A stretch of DNA of 64,000 nt from Mycetocola zhujimingii. Its GTDB lineage: Bacteria; Actinomycetota; Actinomycetes; Actinomycetales; Microbacteriaceae. Below are positions 33,223 through 43,457 of the stretch, in pieces (position 1 is the stretch's first letter; each line of letters starts with the position of its first letter). The notes under the pieces are model-generated. The model saw only the letters and a list, made by a program, of their open reading frames with translations, was not told the DNA's origin and ran no database searches. The position numbers and the translations under genes are program-made. The stretch covers positions 1,674,001 through 1,738,000 of the forward strand of contig NZ_CP026949.1 in the NCBI RefSeq assembly GCF_003065425.1, written 5' to 3'.

Positions 33223-35082
33223 TTAGCCCTCGCGGAGGCTCCGGCGTTCGCCCTCGATGGCCATCAGCTGTGCCTGGAGGGCACGATAGCTCTCGCGCTC
33301 CTTCGGGTCGACGCGCTGCAGTCGTCCGAGCAGTTCGTGCGATTGCCTGAGGAGTTCCCGATCGATCAGGGCAACCGTGATTTCACGAACGTACGCGGTC
33401 AGGTCGCGTTCCGATCGCTCCGGGATCGGAGCGACGGCGAGCTGCTGCACGATGCCCGTCATCGGAGTCGGCGCCATCTCGGTGACGCGCGTGAACCAGG
33501 CATCCGTGCCGAAGGCATCCATACTCGCCGCAATCGCATCCCGGACGATCGCGAGCGTCGGGTTCACGAAAGTTGTGAGCATTGCCCGCTGGACGAGTTC
33601 GCGCCCGGCGAGGGCCGGATGCTGCAGGATCGCCATCAGCGCATCCCGCTCCAGTCGCGTCGCCGGGTCACGGGGCAGATCGCGGATCGAGGCCGGGCGC
33701 TCGGCAACGACTCCGTCGGCACCGGCCTGGCGCGATCCGTTGTCCTGCGACGTGCCGAGGGCGCCACGCGACGCGCGGGACACCGCAGCCTGCACCTCGG
33801 GCAGGTCGACGCCGAGGTGCCGGGCGAGCACCCTGGTGTAGCCGGGGCGAAGCGAGGGGTCACGGATGTCGGCGATGACAGGAGCGGATGCCCGCAGCGC
33901 GCCGACCCTGCCCTCGACGGTTTCGAGGTCGAAGCTCGCAAGCGTCTGCCGAATCACGAACTCGAACATGGGCTCTTTGTTGTCGACGAGCCGGCGTACA
34001 GCGTCGTCGCCGCGGTTGAGCCGCAGGTCGCAGGGGTCGAGCCCGTCGGGGGCGACGGCGACATAGGTCTGGGCGGAGAACCGGCGTTCCTCGGCAAACG
34101 CGCGCATGGCGGCCTTCTGGCCGGCGGCATCCGGGTCGAAGGTGAAGATCACTTCACCGTTCGCTGTGTCGTCGCCCATCACGCGCCGGAGCGTCTTGAT
34201 GTGGTCGACGCCGAACGAGGTGCCGCAGGTCGCGACGGCGGTAGTGATGCCGGCGAGGTGGCACGCCATGACGTCGGTGTAGCCCTCGACAACCACGACG
34301 CGGTGGCTGCGGGACACGTCGCGTTTGGCGAGGTCGAGCCCGTAGAGCACCTGGGCCTTGTGGTAGACGGGCGTCTCGGGGGTGTTGAGGTACTTGGGAC
34401 CCTTATCGTCGTCGAGCAGCTTGCGCGCTCCAAAGCCGACGGTCTGGCCGGTGACATCGCGAATGGGCCAGATCAGCCGACCGCGGAACCTGTCGTACAC
34501 GCCGCGGTCGCCCTGCGAGACGAGCCCGGCCGTCGTAATCTCCTCGACGCTGAAGCCCTTGGAGCGAAGGTGTTTCGTCAGCGCGTCCCAGCTCTTGGGC
34601 GCGAACCCGACACCGAACCGTGCGGCCGCGATGTGGTCGAAGCCACGCTCGCCGAGGAACTTGCGTCCGGGGTCTGCTCCCGGTGTCGTCAGCTGGTCCT
34701 GAAAGAACGCCTCAGCCGCCGCGTTTGCGGCCAGCAGCCTGGCGCGGTTCGTTGAGTCGCTCGGTGCGCCGTCGCCGTCTTCGTAGGTGAGCGTGAAGCC
34801 GACCCGCTGGGCCAGCCGCTCGACGGCATCCGCGAAGCTGACGTGGTCCATCTTCTGCAGGAACGAGATGGCGTCGCCGGATTCACCGCAGCCGAAGCAG
34901 TGGTAGAAACCGAGCTGTGGGCGCACGTGGAAGCTGGGGCTGCGTTCGTCGTGGAACGGGCAGAGGCCTTTGAGCGAGCCGACTCCGGCTGACTTGAGGC
35001 TGACGTGATCGCCGACGATATCGGCGATGTTCGTGCGCGACTTGACCTCTTCGATGTCGCTTGAACGAATACGGCCGGCCAT
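33223..35082 (-). CDS. dnaG: DNA primase
   Basis: The 619-residue enzyme makes RNA primers for replication. The N-terminal CHC2-type zinc finger is present (CPFHDERSPSFHV...YHCFGCGESGD, about 41-67), followed by the TOPRIM core with VVVEGYTDVMA and FDPDAAGQKAA metal-binding segments, and a C-terminal DnaB-interacting helical region. The ATG at 35082 is conserved in form (MAGRIRSSDIEEVK). Confidence 0.97.
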   Translation of the reverse strand: MAGRIRSSDIEEVKSRTNIADIVGDHVSLKSAGVGSLKGLCPFHDERSPSFHVRPQLGFYHCFGCGESGDAISFLQKMDHVSFADAVERLAQRVGFTLTYEDGDGAPSDSTNRARLLAANAAAEAFFQDQLTTPGADPGRKFLGERGFDHIAAARFGVGFAPKSWDALTKHLRSKGFSVEEITTAGLVSQGDRGVYDRFRGRLIWPIRDVTGQTVGFGARKLLDDDKGPKYLNTPETPVYHKAQVLYGLDLAKRDVSRSHRVVVVEGYTDVMACHLAGITTAVATCGTSFGVDHIKTLRRVMGDDTANGEVIFTFDPDAAGQKAAMRAFAEERRFSAQTYVAVAPDGLDPCDLRLNRGDDAVRRLVDNKEPMFEFVIRQTLASFDLETVEGRVGALRASAPVIADIRDPSLRPGYTRVLARHLGVDLPEVQAAVSRASRGALGTSQDNGSRQAGADGVVAERPASIRDLPRDPATRLERDALMAILQHPALAGRELVQRAMLTTFVNPTLAIVRDAIAASMDAFGTDAWFTRVTEMAPTPMTGIVQQLAVAPIPERSERDLTAYVREITVALIDRELLRQSHELLGRLQRVDPKERESYRALQAQLMAIEGERRSLREG

Positions 35083-35134
35083 CCGTCTATCCTACCGATC
35101 GGGTATGACCGGAACGCTCCTCAACAGGCACGGG

Positions 35135-36412
35135 TCAGTGCCTGCCAACGGTGAGTCGTTCGTGCCACGCGAGGGCGGACTGGTCGGTGAGGCTCGCCAC
35201 CTGGTCGACGATGACCCGTTTGCGGGCGGCATCGTCGGATGCCGCAGCCCAGTCATCGGCGAAGCCACGGTCGAGCGATTCGGGGCCAGTTGCATAGAGC
35301 TGGTCGGCGAGGTCGGTGAGCAGGCTGCGCTGCTTGCGGTAGATCGGCTGGCGCGAGTCGCTCGACATCACGAACGCCGCAACGACACCCTTGAGCACGG
35401 CGATCTCGGCCTGCACGTCGTGGGGAACGACGACGGACGCGCTGAACCGGATGAGGCTCTCCTGCGGGTAGGCCTCGCGGGTGGCCTTTGTTGCCGACTG
35501 CGCGAAGTGGCCGATCATCTGGCTCGTGAAGTTCTTGAGCTTGCCGAGGTCGCGCCGCGACCCGTCCCAGCTCGACACCCACAGCGGGTGCGCGGCGAGA
35601 CGGTCAAAGGCCTCGGCCATGTCATCGAGGGTGAAGTCAGCGCCCGCCCACTCCTGCACCGCGGCGATGAGTGAATCGTGACCCGCCCTCGCGCTGAGGA
35701 ATGCCGGGTCGATGTACTCGTTGACGATCGCGTCTTCGAAATCGTGCACCGAGTAGGCGATGTCATCGGAGAGGTCCATCACTTCGCTCTCGATGCAGCG
35801 CTGGCGCGGCGGCGCACCCTGGCGCAACCAGACGAAGGCTTCGCTGTCGTCGTCGAAGAAGCCGTACTTCGCACGCCCGCCCGGGTCGGTGACCGCCTGG
35901 GCCGCAGGCCACGGGTACTTGCAGCTCGCGTCGAGGCTCGCCCGGGTGAGGTTGAGTCCGTAGGAGTGCCCGTCGGCGCCGAACACCTTCGGCTCGAGCT
36001 TCGTGAGGATCCGGAGGGTCTGCGCGTTGCCCTCGAACCCACCGATGTCTTCGGCCCAGATGTTGAGCGCACGTTCACCGTTGTGACCGAACGGCGGGTG
36101 GCCGAGGTCGTGGGCGAGGCACGCCGTGTCGACGACGTCGGGTTCGAGGCCGAGGCTCGTCGCGAGCTCGCGGCCGACCTGGGCGACCTCGAGCGAGTGG
36201 GTGAGCCGGTTGCGGGCGAAATCAAGGCCGGCAGCCGGGCTGAGCACCTGGGTCTTCGCGGCGAGGCGCCGGAGTCCGCTCGAGTGCAGCAGCCGTGCGC
36301 GGTCGCGCGCGAAGTCGCTGCGCCGTGAGGAGTGCTCTTCGGGCAGTGCCCGTTCGGTGTCGTGTTCCGAGTACTGACCCGGCGTCGGCGCGCTATCCCC
36401 CACTGGTGTCAC
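35135..36412 (-). CDS. dgt: Deoxyguanosinetriphosphate triphosphohydrolase-like protein
   Basis: The 425-residue HD-domain phosphohydrolase carries the metal site His in NRLTHSLEVAQ and HD in CLAHDLGHPPFGHNGE, plus MDLSDDIAYSVHD further on. It hydrolyses dNTPs to nucleosides and triphosphate, adjusting pools next to dnaG. The GTG start at 36412 overlaps the end of dusB by 20 nt, so dusB-dgt-dnaG form one minus-strand operon. Confidence 0.93.
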   Translation of the reverse strand: MTPVGDSAPTPGQYSEHDTERALPEEHSSRRSDFARDRARLLHSSGLRRLAAKTQVLSPAAGLDFARNRLTHSLEVAQVGRELATSLGLEPDVVDTACLAHDLGHPPFGHNGERALNIWAEDIGGFEGNAQTLRILTKLEPKVFGADGHSYGLNLTRASLDASCKYPWPAAQAVTDPGGRAKYGFFDDDSEAFVWLRQGAPPRQRCIESEVMDLSDDIAYSVHDFEDAIVNEYIDPAFLSARAGHDSLIAAVQEWAGADFTLDDMAEAFDRLAAHPLWVSSWDGSRRDLGKLKNFTSQMIGHFAQSATKATREAYPQESLIRFSASVVVPHDVQAEIAVLKGVVAAFVMSSDSRQPIYRKQRSLLTDLADQLYATGPESLDRGFADDWAAASDDAARKRVIVDQVASLTDQSALAWHERLTVGRH

Positions 36413-37553
36413 TCTCGGTCTCGGTCAGGGTGCCGCGTCCGACACTGTCGAGCGTCCTGGAGTTGAGCCAGCCGTCTGGCAGCACCGTGCGCTTCGGGGA
36501 ACCGGCGCGACCGCGCTGGCCCTCGGCATCCGCGCCCGGGTATGGCAGTGTCCAGTCGAGGGTCGCGAGCAATTCGTCGAGCTGCTCGAGCGACTCGACG
36601 GTGGCGAGGCGTGCACGGAGGTCGCCGCCAACCGGGTACCCCTTGAAGTACCAGGCAACGTGCTTACGGATGTCACGGCATCCGCGTTCTTCGCTCTCGA
36701 AGAACTCGGCGAGCAACTCGGCGTGACGACGGAAGGTGGAGGCCACCTGACCGAGGCTCGGGGTGAACCGCTGGTCGCTGCCGGTGAACGCTGCGGCGAG
36801 GTCGCCGAAGAGCCAGGGCCTGCCGAGGCAGCCGCGACCGACGACGACGCCGTCGCAGCCGGTCTCTGACATCATCCGCAGGGCGTCTTCGCCCGACCAG
36901 ATGTCGCCGTTGCCGAGGACGGGGACGCTCGTCACCGTCTCCTTGAGCTTGGTGATCGCCGACCAGTCGGCGTGGCCGGAGTAGAACTCGCTCGCCGTGC
37001 GGGCGTGAAGAGCGATACTCGCAACACCGGCGCCCTCGGCGGCTTTGCCCGCCTCGAGGTAGGTGAGGTGATCGGCGTCGATGCCCTTGCGCATCTTTAC
37101 CGTAAGCGGGATGTCGCCGGCCGCCTTCACAGCGCCCTCGACGATGTCGCGGAACAGGTCCTGCTTCCACGGCAGCGCGCTTCCGCCGCCCTTGCGGGTG
37201 ACCTTGGGCACCGGGCAGCCGAAGTTGAGGTCGATGTGGTCGGCGCGGTCTTCAGCGACGAGGATCGTGACGGCCTCGGACACTGTCTTGGGGTCTACGC
37301 CGTAGAGCTGGATGCTGCGGGTCGTCTCCGACTCGTGGTGGTTGATCAGCCGCATGGTCTCCTTGTTGCGCTCGACGAGCGCGCGGGAGGTGATCATCTC
37401 ACTGACGTACAGGCCAGCACCGAACTCGCGGCACAGCCGGCGGAACGCGGTGTTGGTGATCCCGGCCATGGGCGCGAGAACGACCGGCACGTCGAGCTCG
37501 AGGGAGCCGATCGACAGTGCCGGGGCGTGGCTTATCGTTGGGGAAACAGACAT
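36393..37553 (-). CDS. dusB: tRNA-dihydrouridine synthase B
   Basis: The ~386-residue FMN enzyme reduces uridine in tRNA D-loops. The signature APMAGITNTAFRRLCREFGAG opens the barrel; DLNFGCPVPKVTRKGGGSAL contains the catalytic Cys, and VVGRGCLGRPWLF the phosphate loop. The ATG at 37553 is preferred over one 9 nt upstream. It is divergent from the YbaK-type gene by 33 nt. Confidence 0.95.
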   Translation of the reverse strand: MSVSPTISHAPALSIGSLELDVPVVLAPMAGITNTAFRRLCREFGAGLYVSEMITSRALVERNKETMRLINHHESETTRSIQLYGVDPKTVSEAVTILVAEDRADHIDLNFGCPVPKVTRKGGGSALPWKQDLFRDIVEGAVKAAGDIPLTVKMRKGIDADHLTYLEAGKAAEGAGVASIALHARTASEFYSGHADWSAITKLKETVTSVPVLGNGDIWSGEDALRMMSETGCDGVVVGRGCLGRPWLFGDLAAAFTGSDQRFTPSLGQVASTFRRHAELLAEFFESEERGCRDIRKHVAWYFKGYPVGGDLRARLATVESLEQLDELLATLDWTLPYPGADAEGQRGRAGSPKRTVLPDGWLNSRTLDSVGRGTLTETESDTSGG

Positions 37554-37586
37554 CTTCTTCAATTCTCCCAGAAAGCTGGCGAATAC

Positions 37587-38072
37587 ATGACCGTCGAGCA
37601 GTTGCCGTCAGGATCGGATCGGGTGAGGGCGGATGCCGCCGGTCGCGACCTCGAGGTCGAGATCGTCCCCCGCCCTGACGCATCGAGCCTCGAGGAGGCT
37701 GCGGCGCTCCTCGGCATCGAACCTCGCGGCATCGTGAAGACGCTCGTCGTGAAGCGCCACGACGGGGATTTCCTGTTTGCGCTGGTCCCGGGCGGGCGGA
37801 AGATCTCGTGGCCCAAGCTGCGGGCGCTCGTTGGCGTGAACAAGCTGTCGCTGCCGTCGGCTGACACGGCATTCGACGCGACGGGATACGCCCGCGGCAC
37901 CATCACGCCGCTCGGCAGCACGACCGCCTGGCCGGTGTTTCTGGACGAGTCCGTCATGGGCACCCGCGTCGCACTCGGCGCCGGAGCGCCCGGGCTGAGT
38001 GCGTTCGTGGACGCGGACGCGCTCGCTCGGGCGTTCGACGCCGTTGTGGCAGACATCACCGATCCGGAATAA
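37587..38072 (+). CDS. YbaK/ProX-type aminoacyl-tRNA deacylase
   Basis: The 161-residue protein has the YbaK fold: a conserved Lys in GIVKTLVVK, GDFLFALVPGGRKISWPKL, and the ending ALGAGAPGLSAFVDADAL. Members clear mischarged Cys-tRNAPro or related species; the exact substrate here is not known. The ATG at 37587 gives the expected family length; the long upstream extension of this frame is antisense to dusB. Confidence 0.9.
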   Translation: MTVEQLPSGSDRVRADAAGRDLEVEIVPRPDASSLEEAAALLGIEPRGIVKTLVVKRHDGDFLFALVPGGRKISWPKLRALVGVNKLSLPSADTAFDATGYARGTITPLGSTTAWPVFLDESVMGTRVALGAGAPGLSAFVDADALARAFDAVVADITDPE

Positions 38073-38099
38073 GCCGAGGGGCGCAACCGCTCGCGGTGG

Positions 38100-38240
38100 T
38101 TAGAGACCCGAGCGAAACGCCTTCTCCACAGCCGAGGTGACCTCGGCGAGTGACGGAATCACGCAGGCGTCGCCCTCGCAGCTGATGGCATCCGTGTCAC
38201 CAAGCAGAGTCAGTCGTGGACGTATGCTGTTCTCGCTCAT
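38100..38240 (-). CDS. 46-residue Cys-pair protein coupled to the DsbA-like gene
   Basis: The short frame MSENSIRPRLTLLGD... contains SCEGDACVIP, two cysteines four residues apart in an acidic loop, then a helix. Its ATG overlaps the oxidoreductase stop as ATGA, and AAGGAG lies eight bases upstream. A redox partner or substrate of the neighbouring thiol oxidoreductase, or a metal-binding peptide, is a natural guess but unproven. It is easily missed because of its size. Confidence 0.72.
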   Translation of the reverse strand: MSENSIRPRLTLLGDTDAISCEGDACVIPSLAEVTSAVEKAFRSGL

Positions 38241-38932
38241 GCTGTCGCTCCTTCATCTTCCATCTGTCGTTCCATCCAGACCTGGTCGAGGATCTGGGCG
38301 AAGGCCGCAGCCTCTTGGGCTCCCGAGACGCCGTACTTGCCGTCGATGACGAAGAACGGTACGCCCTGGATGCCGTACTCGTGGCCCTGAGCCTGGTCGG
38401 CGCGCACGTCGCCGAGGTACTCGTCGGCGGTGAGCGAGCGAACCACATCGTCGCGGTCGAGTCCGATCTCTGCGGCGAGGTCCGCGAGGTCTTCGATCCG
38501 GCCGACGTGCCTGCCCTCGGTGAAGTACGCCTTGAGCAGGCGCTCCTTGGTCTCGAGTTGCTTGCCGTGCGCCTTCGCGTAGTGCAACAGCTGGTGGGCC
38601 TTGACCGTGTTGGTGTGCTTGAGGATGTCGTAGTTGTAGTCGAGGCCCGTCGCCTTGGCGATGCTACTGACGTTGTCGAGCAGGCCGCGAACCTGCTCGG
38701 CTGGCATGCCCTTGTGGCTCGAGAGGAAGTCGACCTCGTCGCCGTCGAAATCGACGGGGGTATCCGGCGCGAGTTCGAAGCTGTGGTACTCGATGGTCAC
38801 TTCGGGGGCGTTGGCGCCGGCCTGCTCGGCGAAAGCGGCGGCGCCCGTCTCGAACTTGCGCTTGCCGATGTAGCACCAGGGGCACGCGATGTCTGACCAG
38901 ATGTCGATCTTGATTGATTCACTCACACTCAC
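38237..38932 (-). CDS. DsbA-family thiol oxidoreductase (FrnE-like)
   Basis: The 231-residue protein has a thioredoxin fold with DIACPWCYIGKRKFE (CPWC, about 17-20), a helical insert with DILKHTNTVKAHQLLHYAKAHGK, and the cis-Pro loop GIQGVPFFVIDGKYGVSGAQ. No signal peptide is visible, so it is probably cytoplasmic. FrnE-type proteins act on oxidative-stress-related or polyketide-related thiols. The gene is coupled to the 46-residue protein downstream. Confidence 0.92.
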   Translation of the reverse strand: MSVSESIKIDIWSDIACPWCYIGKRKFETGAAAFAEQAGANAPEVTIEYHSFELAPDTPVDFDGDEVDFLSSHKGMPAEQVRGLLDNVSSIAKATGLDYNYDILKHTNTVKAHQLLHYAKAHGKQLETKERLLKAYFTEGRHVGRIEDLADLAAEIGLDRDDVVRSLTADEYLGDVRADQAQGHEYGIQGVPFFVIDGKYGVSGAQEAAAFAQILDQVWMERQMEDEGATA

Positions 38933-38995
38933 GGCAACCGGGGTTCTCGCGGTTGTATTCCCGCCGCCGTATGACTCCGTTCGCGGATGCCGTCG

Positions 38996-39073
38996 CGGTC
39001 ATCCGTCACGGTCATCCGTCACGGTCATCCGTCACGGTCATCCGTCACGGTCATCCGTCACGGTCATCCGTCA
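38996..39073. repeat. Tandem repeat, six copies of a 13-bp unit
   Basis: The unit CGGTCATCCGTCA is repeated six times with no mismatch. Similar CGGTCATCCGTC stretches recur once inside the palindromic array that follows (39515-39530). The length is not a multiple of three per unit and no supported gene covers it. Confidence 0.9.
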
Positions 39074-39102
39074 CGGATGCACGTTACCCATCCTCCGCAG
39101 CC

Positions 39103-39729
39103 ACTCAACTGTCGCAAAAGCACGTTTCGCTTGTCCATAACGTGCATTTGCGACAACTGAAGCGGCGGACCCCCGCCCTTCTGCCACTCAACTGTCGCGA
39201 AAGCACGTTACCCGTGGCATTTAGGTGCATTTGTGACAGTTGAAGCCGCGGGGCGTGCTGCGGAAGACGCGAACGCCCAACGGATGCCGTCGCGGCCGCC
39301 CCCACGCCGGCATCCGTAACGACACCACTCAACGGTCGCAAATGCACGTCTCCGCGGTTCATAACGTGCGTTTGCGACAGTTGAAGCGGCGGGTCCCGCA
39401 CCACTGCCACTCAACCGTCGCGAAAGCACGTTTCCGTTAGCCATAACGTGCGTTTGCGACAGTTGAAGCCGCGGCGCGTGCCGCAGGAGACGCGGGTGTG
39501 CAGCGGATGCCGTCGCGGTCATCCGTCGCCGACGTCGCCGTCACGTGTTGTGCCGCTTCTCAACTGTCGCAAAAGCACGTTTCCGTGAGACATAACGTGC
39601 TTTTGTGACAACCGAAGCCGCGGGCGGTAGGAGACGCGGGCGTGCTGCGGATCCCGGGCTACGGCGCCACTCAACTGTCACGAATGCACGTTATCCGGGG
39701 AGCATCACGTGCGTTTGTGACAACTGAAG
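39103..39729. repeat. Array of six ~60-nt palindromic repeats (REP/BIME-like)
   Basis: Six units lie at 39103-39162, 39186-39245, 39327-39386, 39409-39468, 39558-39617 and 39669-39729. Each has 24-nt arms (left begins ACTCAACTGTCGC, right ends GCGACAGTTGAAG) around a 12-13 nt loop. Loops keep TCCG at the 5' side and CAT at the 3' side but differ in the middle. Start spacing is 83, 141, 82, 149 and 111, so units appear in near-pairs. GC-rich linkers also share GAAGCCGCGG and GGAGACGCGG blocks. The whole 39074-39746 stretch has no supported gene. Confidence 0.88.
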
Positions 39730-39746
39730 CGGCGCGCGCCTGGCCG

Positions 39747-40547
39747 TCAGACGCCGGGCTTATCCACAGCCCCGCCGAACCGCCGGTCGCGGTCCACGTA
39801 CAACCCGACCGCTTCCCAGAGGTCTTCGCGGGTGAAGTCAGGCCACAGCCTGTCGAGGAACACCATCTCGGCATACGCCGACTGCCACAGCATGAAGTTG
39901 CTGGTGCGCTGCTCCCCCGAACTCCGCACAAACAGGTCGACGTCGGGCAGGTCAGGCACGTACAACTGGCGCTGGATCGACTTCTCGGTGATACCGGACG
40001 GCTTGAGGGTACCCGCAGCGACCTGCTCTGCCAGCTGGCGCATGGCATCCGTGATCTCGGTCCGGCCTCCGTAGTTGACGCACATGGTCAGCGTCAGCAC
40101 GTCGTTGTCCTGGGTGAGATTCTCGGCGTACTGCAGCTCGTTGATCACGGATGCCCACAGCCTCGGCTTGCGTCCCGCCCAGCGCACACGAACCCCCCAC
40201 TCGTTGAGCTGGTCACGACGGCGGTGCAGCACGTCGCGGTTGAAGCCCATGAGGAACCGCACCTCGTCGGGCGACCTGCGCCAGTTCTCGGTGGAGAAGG
40301 CATACACGGAGAGGTGTTTCACGCCCATCTGGATGGCGCCGGCGACGACGTCGAGCAGCGCGGCCTCCCCCGCCCGGTGACCCTCCACTCGCGGCAAGCC
40401 CTTGCGGTTGGCCCAGCGGCCATTGCCGTCCATGACGATGGCGACGTGCTTTGGCACTGCCGCAGCCGGAACCTGCGGCGGGTAGATGCCCGTCCAGTCG
40501 AGGGGACGGAACGGAACGGCATCCTTGTGCGTGAATGGCTTGGGCAA
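39747..40547 (-). CDS. uppS: Isoprenyl transferase (undecaprenyl diphosphate synthase type)
   Basis: The ~266-residue cis-prenyltransferase makes the polyprenyl diphosphate carrier for cell-wall synthesis. The catalytic [19 protein letters not shown] (Asp in MDGNG), [12 protein letters not shown] and [20 protein letters not shown] are all present. The start is unclear: no ATG exists ahead of the domain. A TTG at 40547, three bases after the recO stop, gives [12 protein letters not shown] and is preferred; a GTG at 40608-40610 would overlap recO by 61 nt without a ribosome-binding site. Confidence 0.92.
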   Translation of the reverse strand: MPKPFTHKDAVPFRPLDWTGIYPPQVPAAAVPKHVAIVMDGNGRWANRKGLPRVEGHRAGEAALLDVVAGAIQMGVKHLSVYAFSTENWRRSPDEVRFLMGFNRDVLHRRRDQLNEWGVRVRWAGRKPRLWASVINELQYAENLTQDNDVLTLTMCVNYGGRTEITDAMRQLAEQVAAGTLKPSGITEKSIQRQLYVPDLPDVDLFVRSSGEQRTSNFMLWQSAYAEMVFLDRLWPDFTREDLWEAVGLYVDRDRRFGGAVDKPGV

Positions 40548-40549
40548 AG

Positions 40550-41284
40550 TTACTGTGCTCGCTCTCGTGACACGTGGACAAGGGATTTCAGGCCGCGCTC
40601 GAGGTGCCACTGCGTGTATGCGGCGACAACACCGCTCGCGCGTGATCGGAGCTGGTCGTCTGAGGCGTCAGCCGCATCCCAGTCGCCGGTGAGCAGTGCG
40701 GCCAGGAGGGTGATGGCGTCTTCGTCGAGCCTCGGGCTGCCCGGCGGGCTGCAGTTGTCGCACACGACGCCGCCGAGTTGCACAACCATGTGCCGATGGG
40801 GTCCTGGCGCCTGGCACCTGGCGCAGTCGAAGAAGCTCGGCGCCCAGCCGGCAAGCGACAGCGAACGGAGGAGATAAGAATCGAGGATGAGCGTGGCATC
40901 GTGGTCGTGGCGCGAGAGGGCGCGCAGCGCGCCGACGAGCAGGAGGTACTGCTGAAGGGAGCCCTCCGACTCGGTGAGCTTGTCGGCCGTCTCGACCATC
41001 ACGGTCGCTGCGGTGTAGCTGGAGTAATCGGCGGCGATGAGCGCACCGTAGGAGGCGAGGGTCTCGGCCTGGTTGATGACGTCGAGCGTCCTGCCCTCGT
41101 AGAGCTGCAGGTCCGCAACCATGAACGGCTCAAGCCGGGCGCCGAACTTGGAGCCGGTGCGGCGAACACCCTTCGCTACCGCGCGAACCTTGCCGCGACC
41201 GCGCGTGAGGAGCGTGACGATCCGGTCGGCTTCGCCCAGCTTGTGGGTGCGAAGCACGACTCCTTCTTCACGGTAAACGGGCAC
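40550..41284 (-). CDS. recO: DNA repair protein RecO
   Basis: The 244-residue protein has the N-terminal OB fold ([25 protein letters not shown]) and the zinc-site CARCQ...CDNC in the C-terminal half. RecO loads RecA onto gaps with RecR. It is the promoter-side gene of the recO-uppS pair. Confidence 0.94.
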   Translation of the reverse strand: MPVYREEGVVLRTHKLGEADRIVTLLTRGRGKVRAVAKGVRRTGSKFGARLEPFMVADLQLYEGRTLDVINQAETLASYGALIAADYSSYTAATVMVETADKLTESEGSLQQYLLLVGALRALSRHDHDATLILDSYLLRSLSLAGWAPSFFDCARCQAPGPHRHMVVQLGGVVCDNCSPPGSPRLDEDAITLLAALLTGDWDAADASDDQLRSRASGVVAAYTQWHLERGLKSLVHVSRERAQ

Positions 41285-41387
41285 AGTCCAGTATCTCGCG
41301 TCCCGCTGGGCGCCCGGTCAGTTCACCGGGCGTGGCATCCGCAATTATCACGCTGCCCGCGAACCGTGGCAGGCGGAGCGGACAGCG

Positions 41388-41425
41388 AAAGGCCCCGCAG
41401 GCGCCTCTCGGCGGTGCGGGGCCTT
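41388..41425 (-). terminator. Terminator after leuA
   Basis: AAGGCCCCGCA (41389-41399) pairs with TGCGGGGCCTT (41415-41425), with a short T tail on the minus strand. It lies about 70 nt past leuA and upstream of recO. Confidence 0.7.
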
Positions 41426-41495
41426 GCTGACCGTGGCGCGTTAAGCCCGCCGAAGCTGGCCGAACCCAGAGAGTCGGCCTAAAAGGCCGCGCGGG

Positions 41496-43319
<1,824 letters not shown>

Positions 43320-43457
43320 CTAAGCCTCGCCGCGGCAGCTAAGAAGGAAGGCACCGAACAACACGGAATCAGGCTAACACCGATCCAGACCCGAACGCAC
43401 CGCTTCTGTGCACTTTGACACCGAAACCTTCCTTTGGGTGCAGAAGTGCTCGAACCA

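Noticed and set aside
33094-34755. 553-residue plus-strand frame
   Set aside because: It is antisense to dnaG and has no domain; long antisense frames are common in high-GC genomes.
36972-37586. Upstream extension of the YbaK-type gene
   Set aside because: The extension is antisense to dusB; the ATG at 37587 gives the normal family length.
39103-39729. CRISPR array
   Set aside because: Units are themselves ~60-nt palindromes, differ from each other, and have irregular spacing (82-149 nt) with related rather than unique linkers. No cas gene is in the window.
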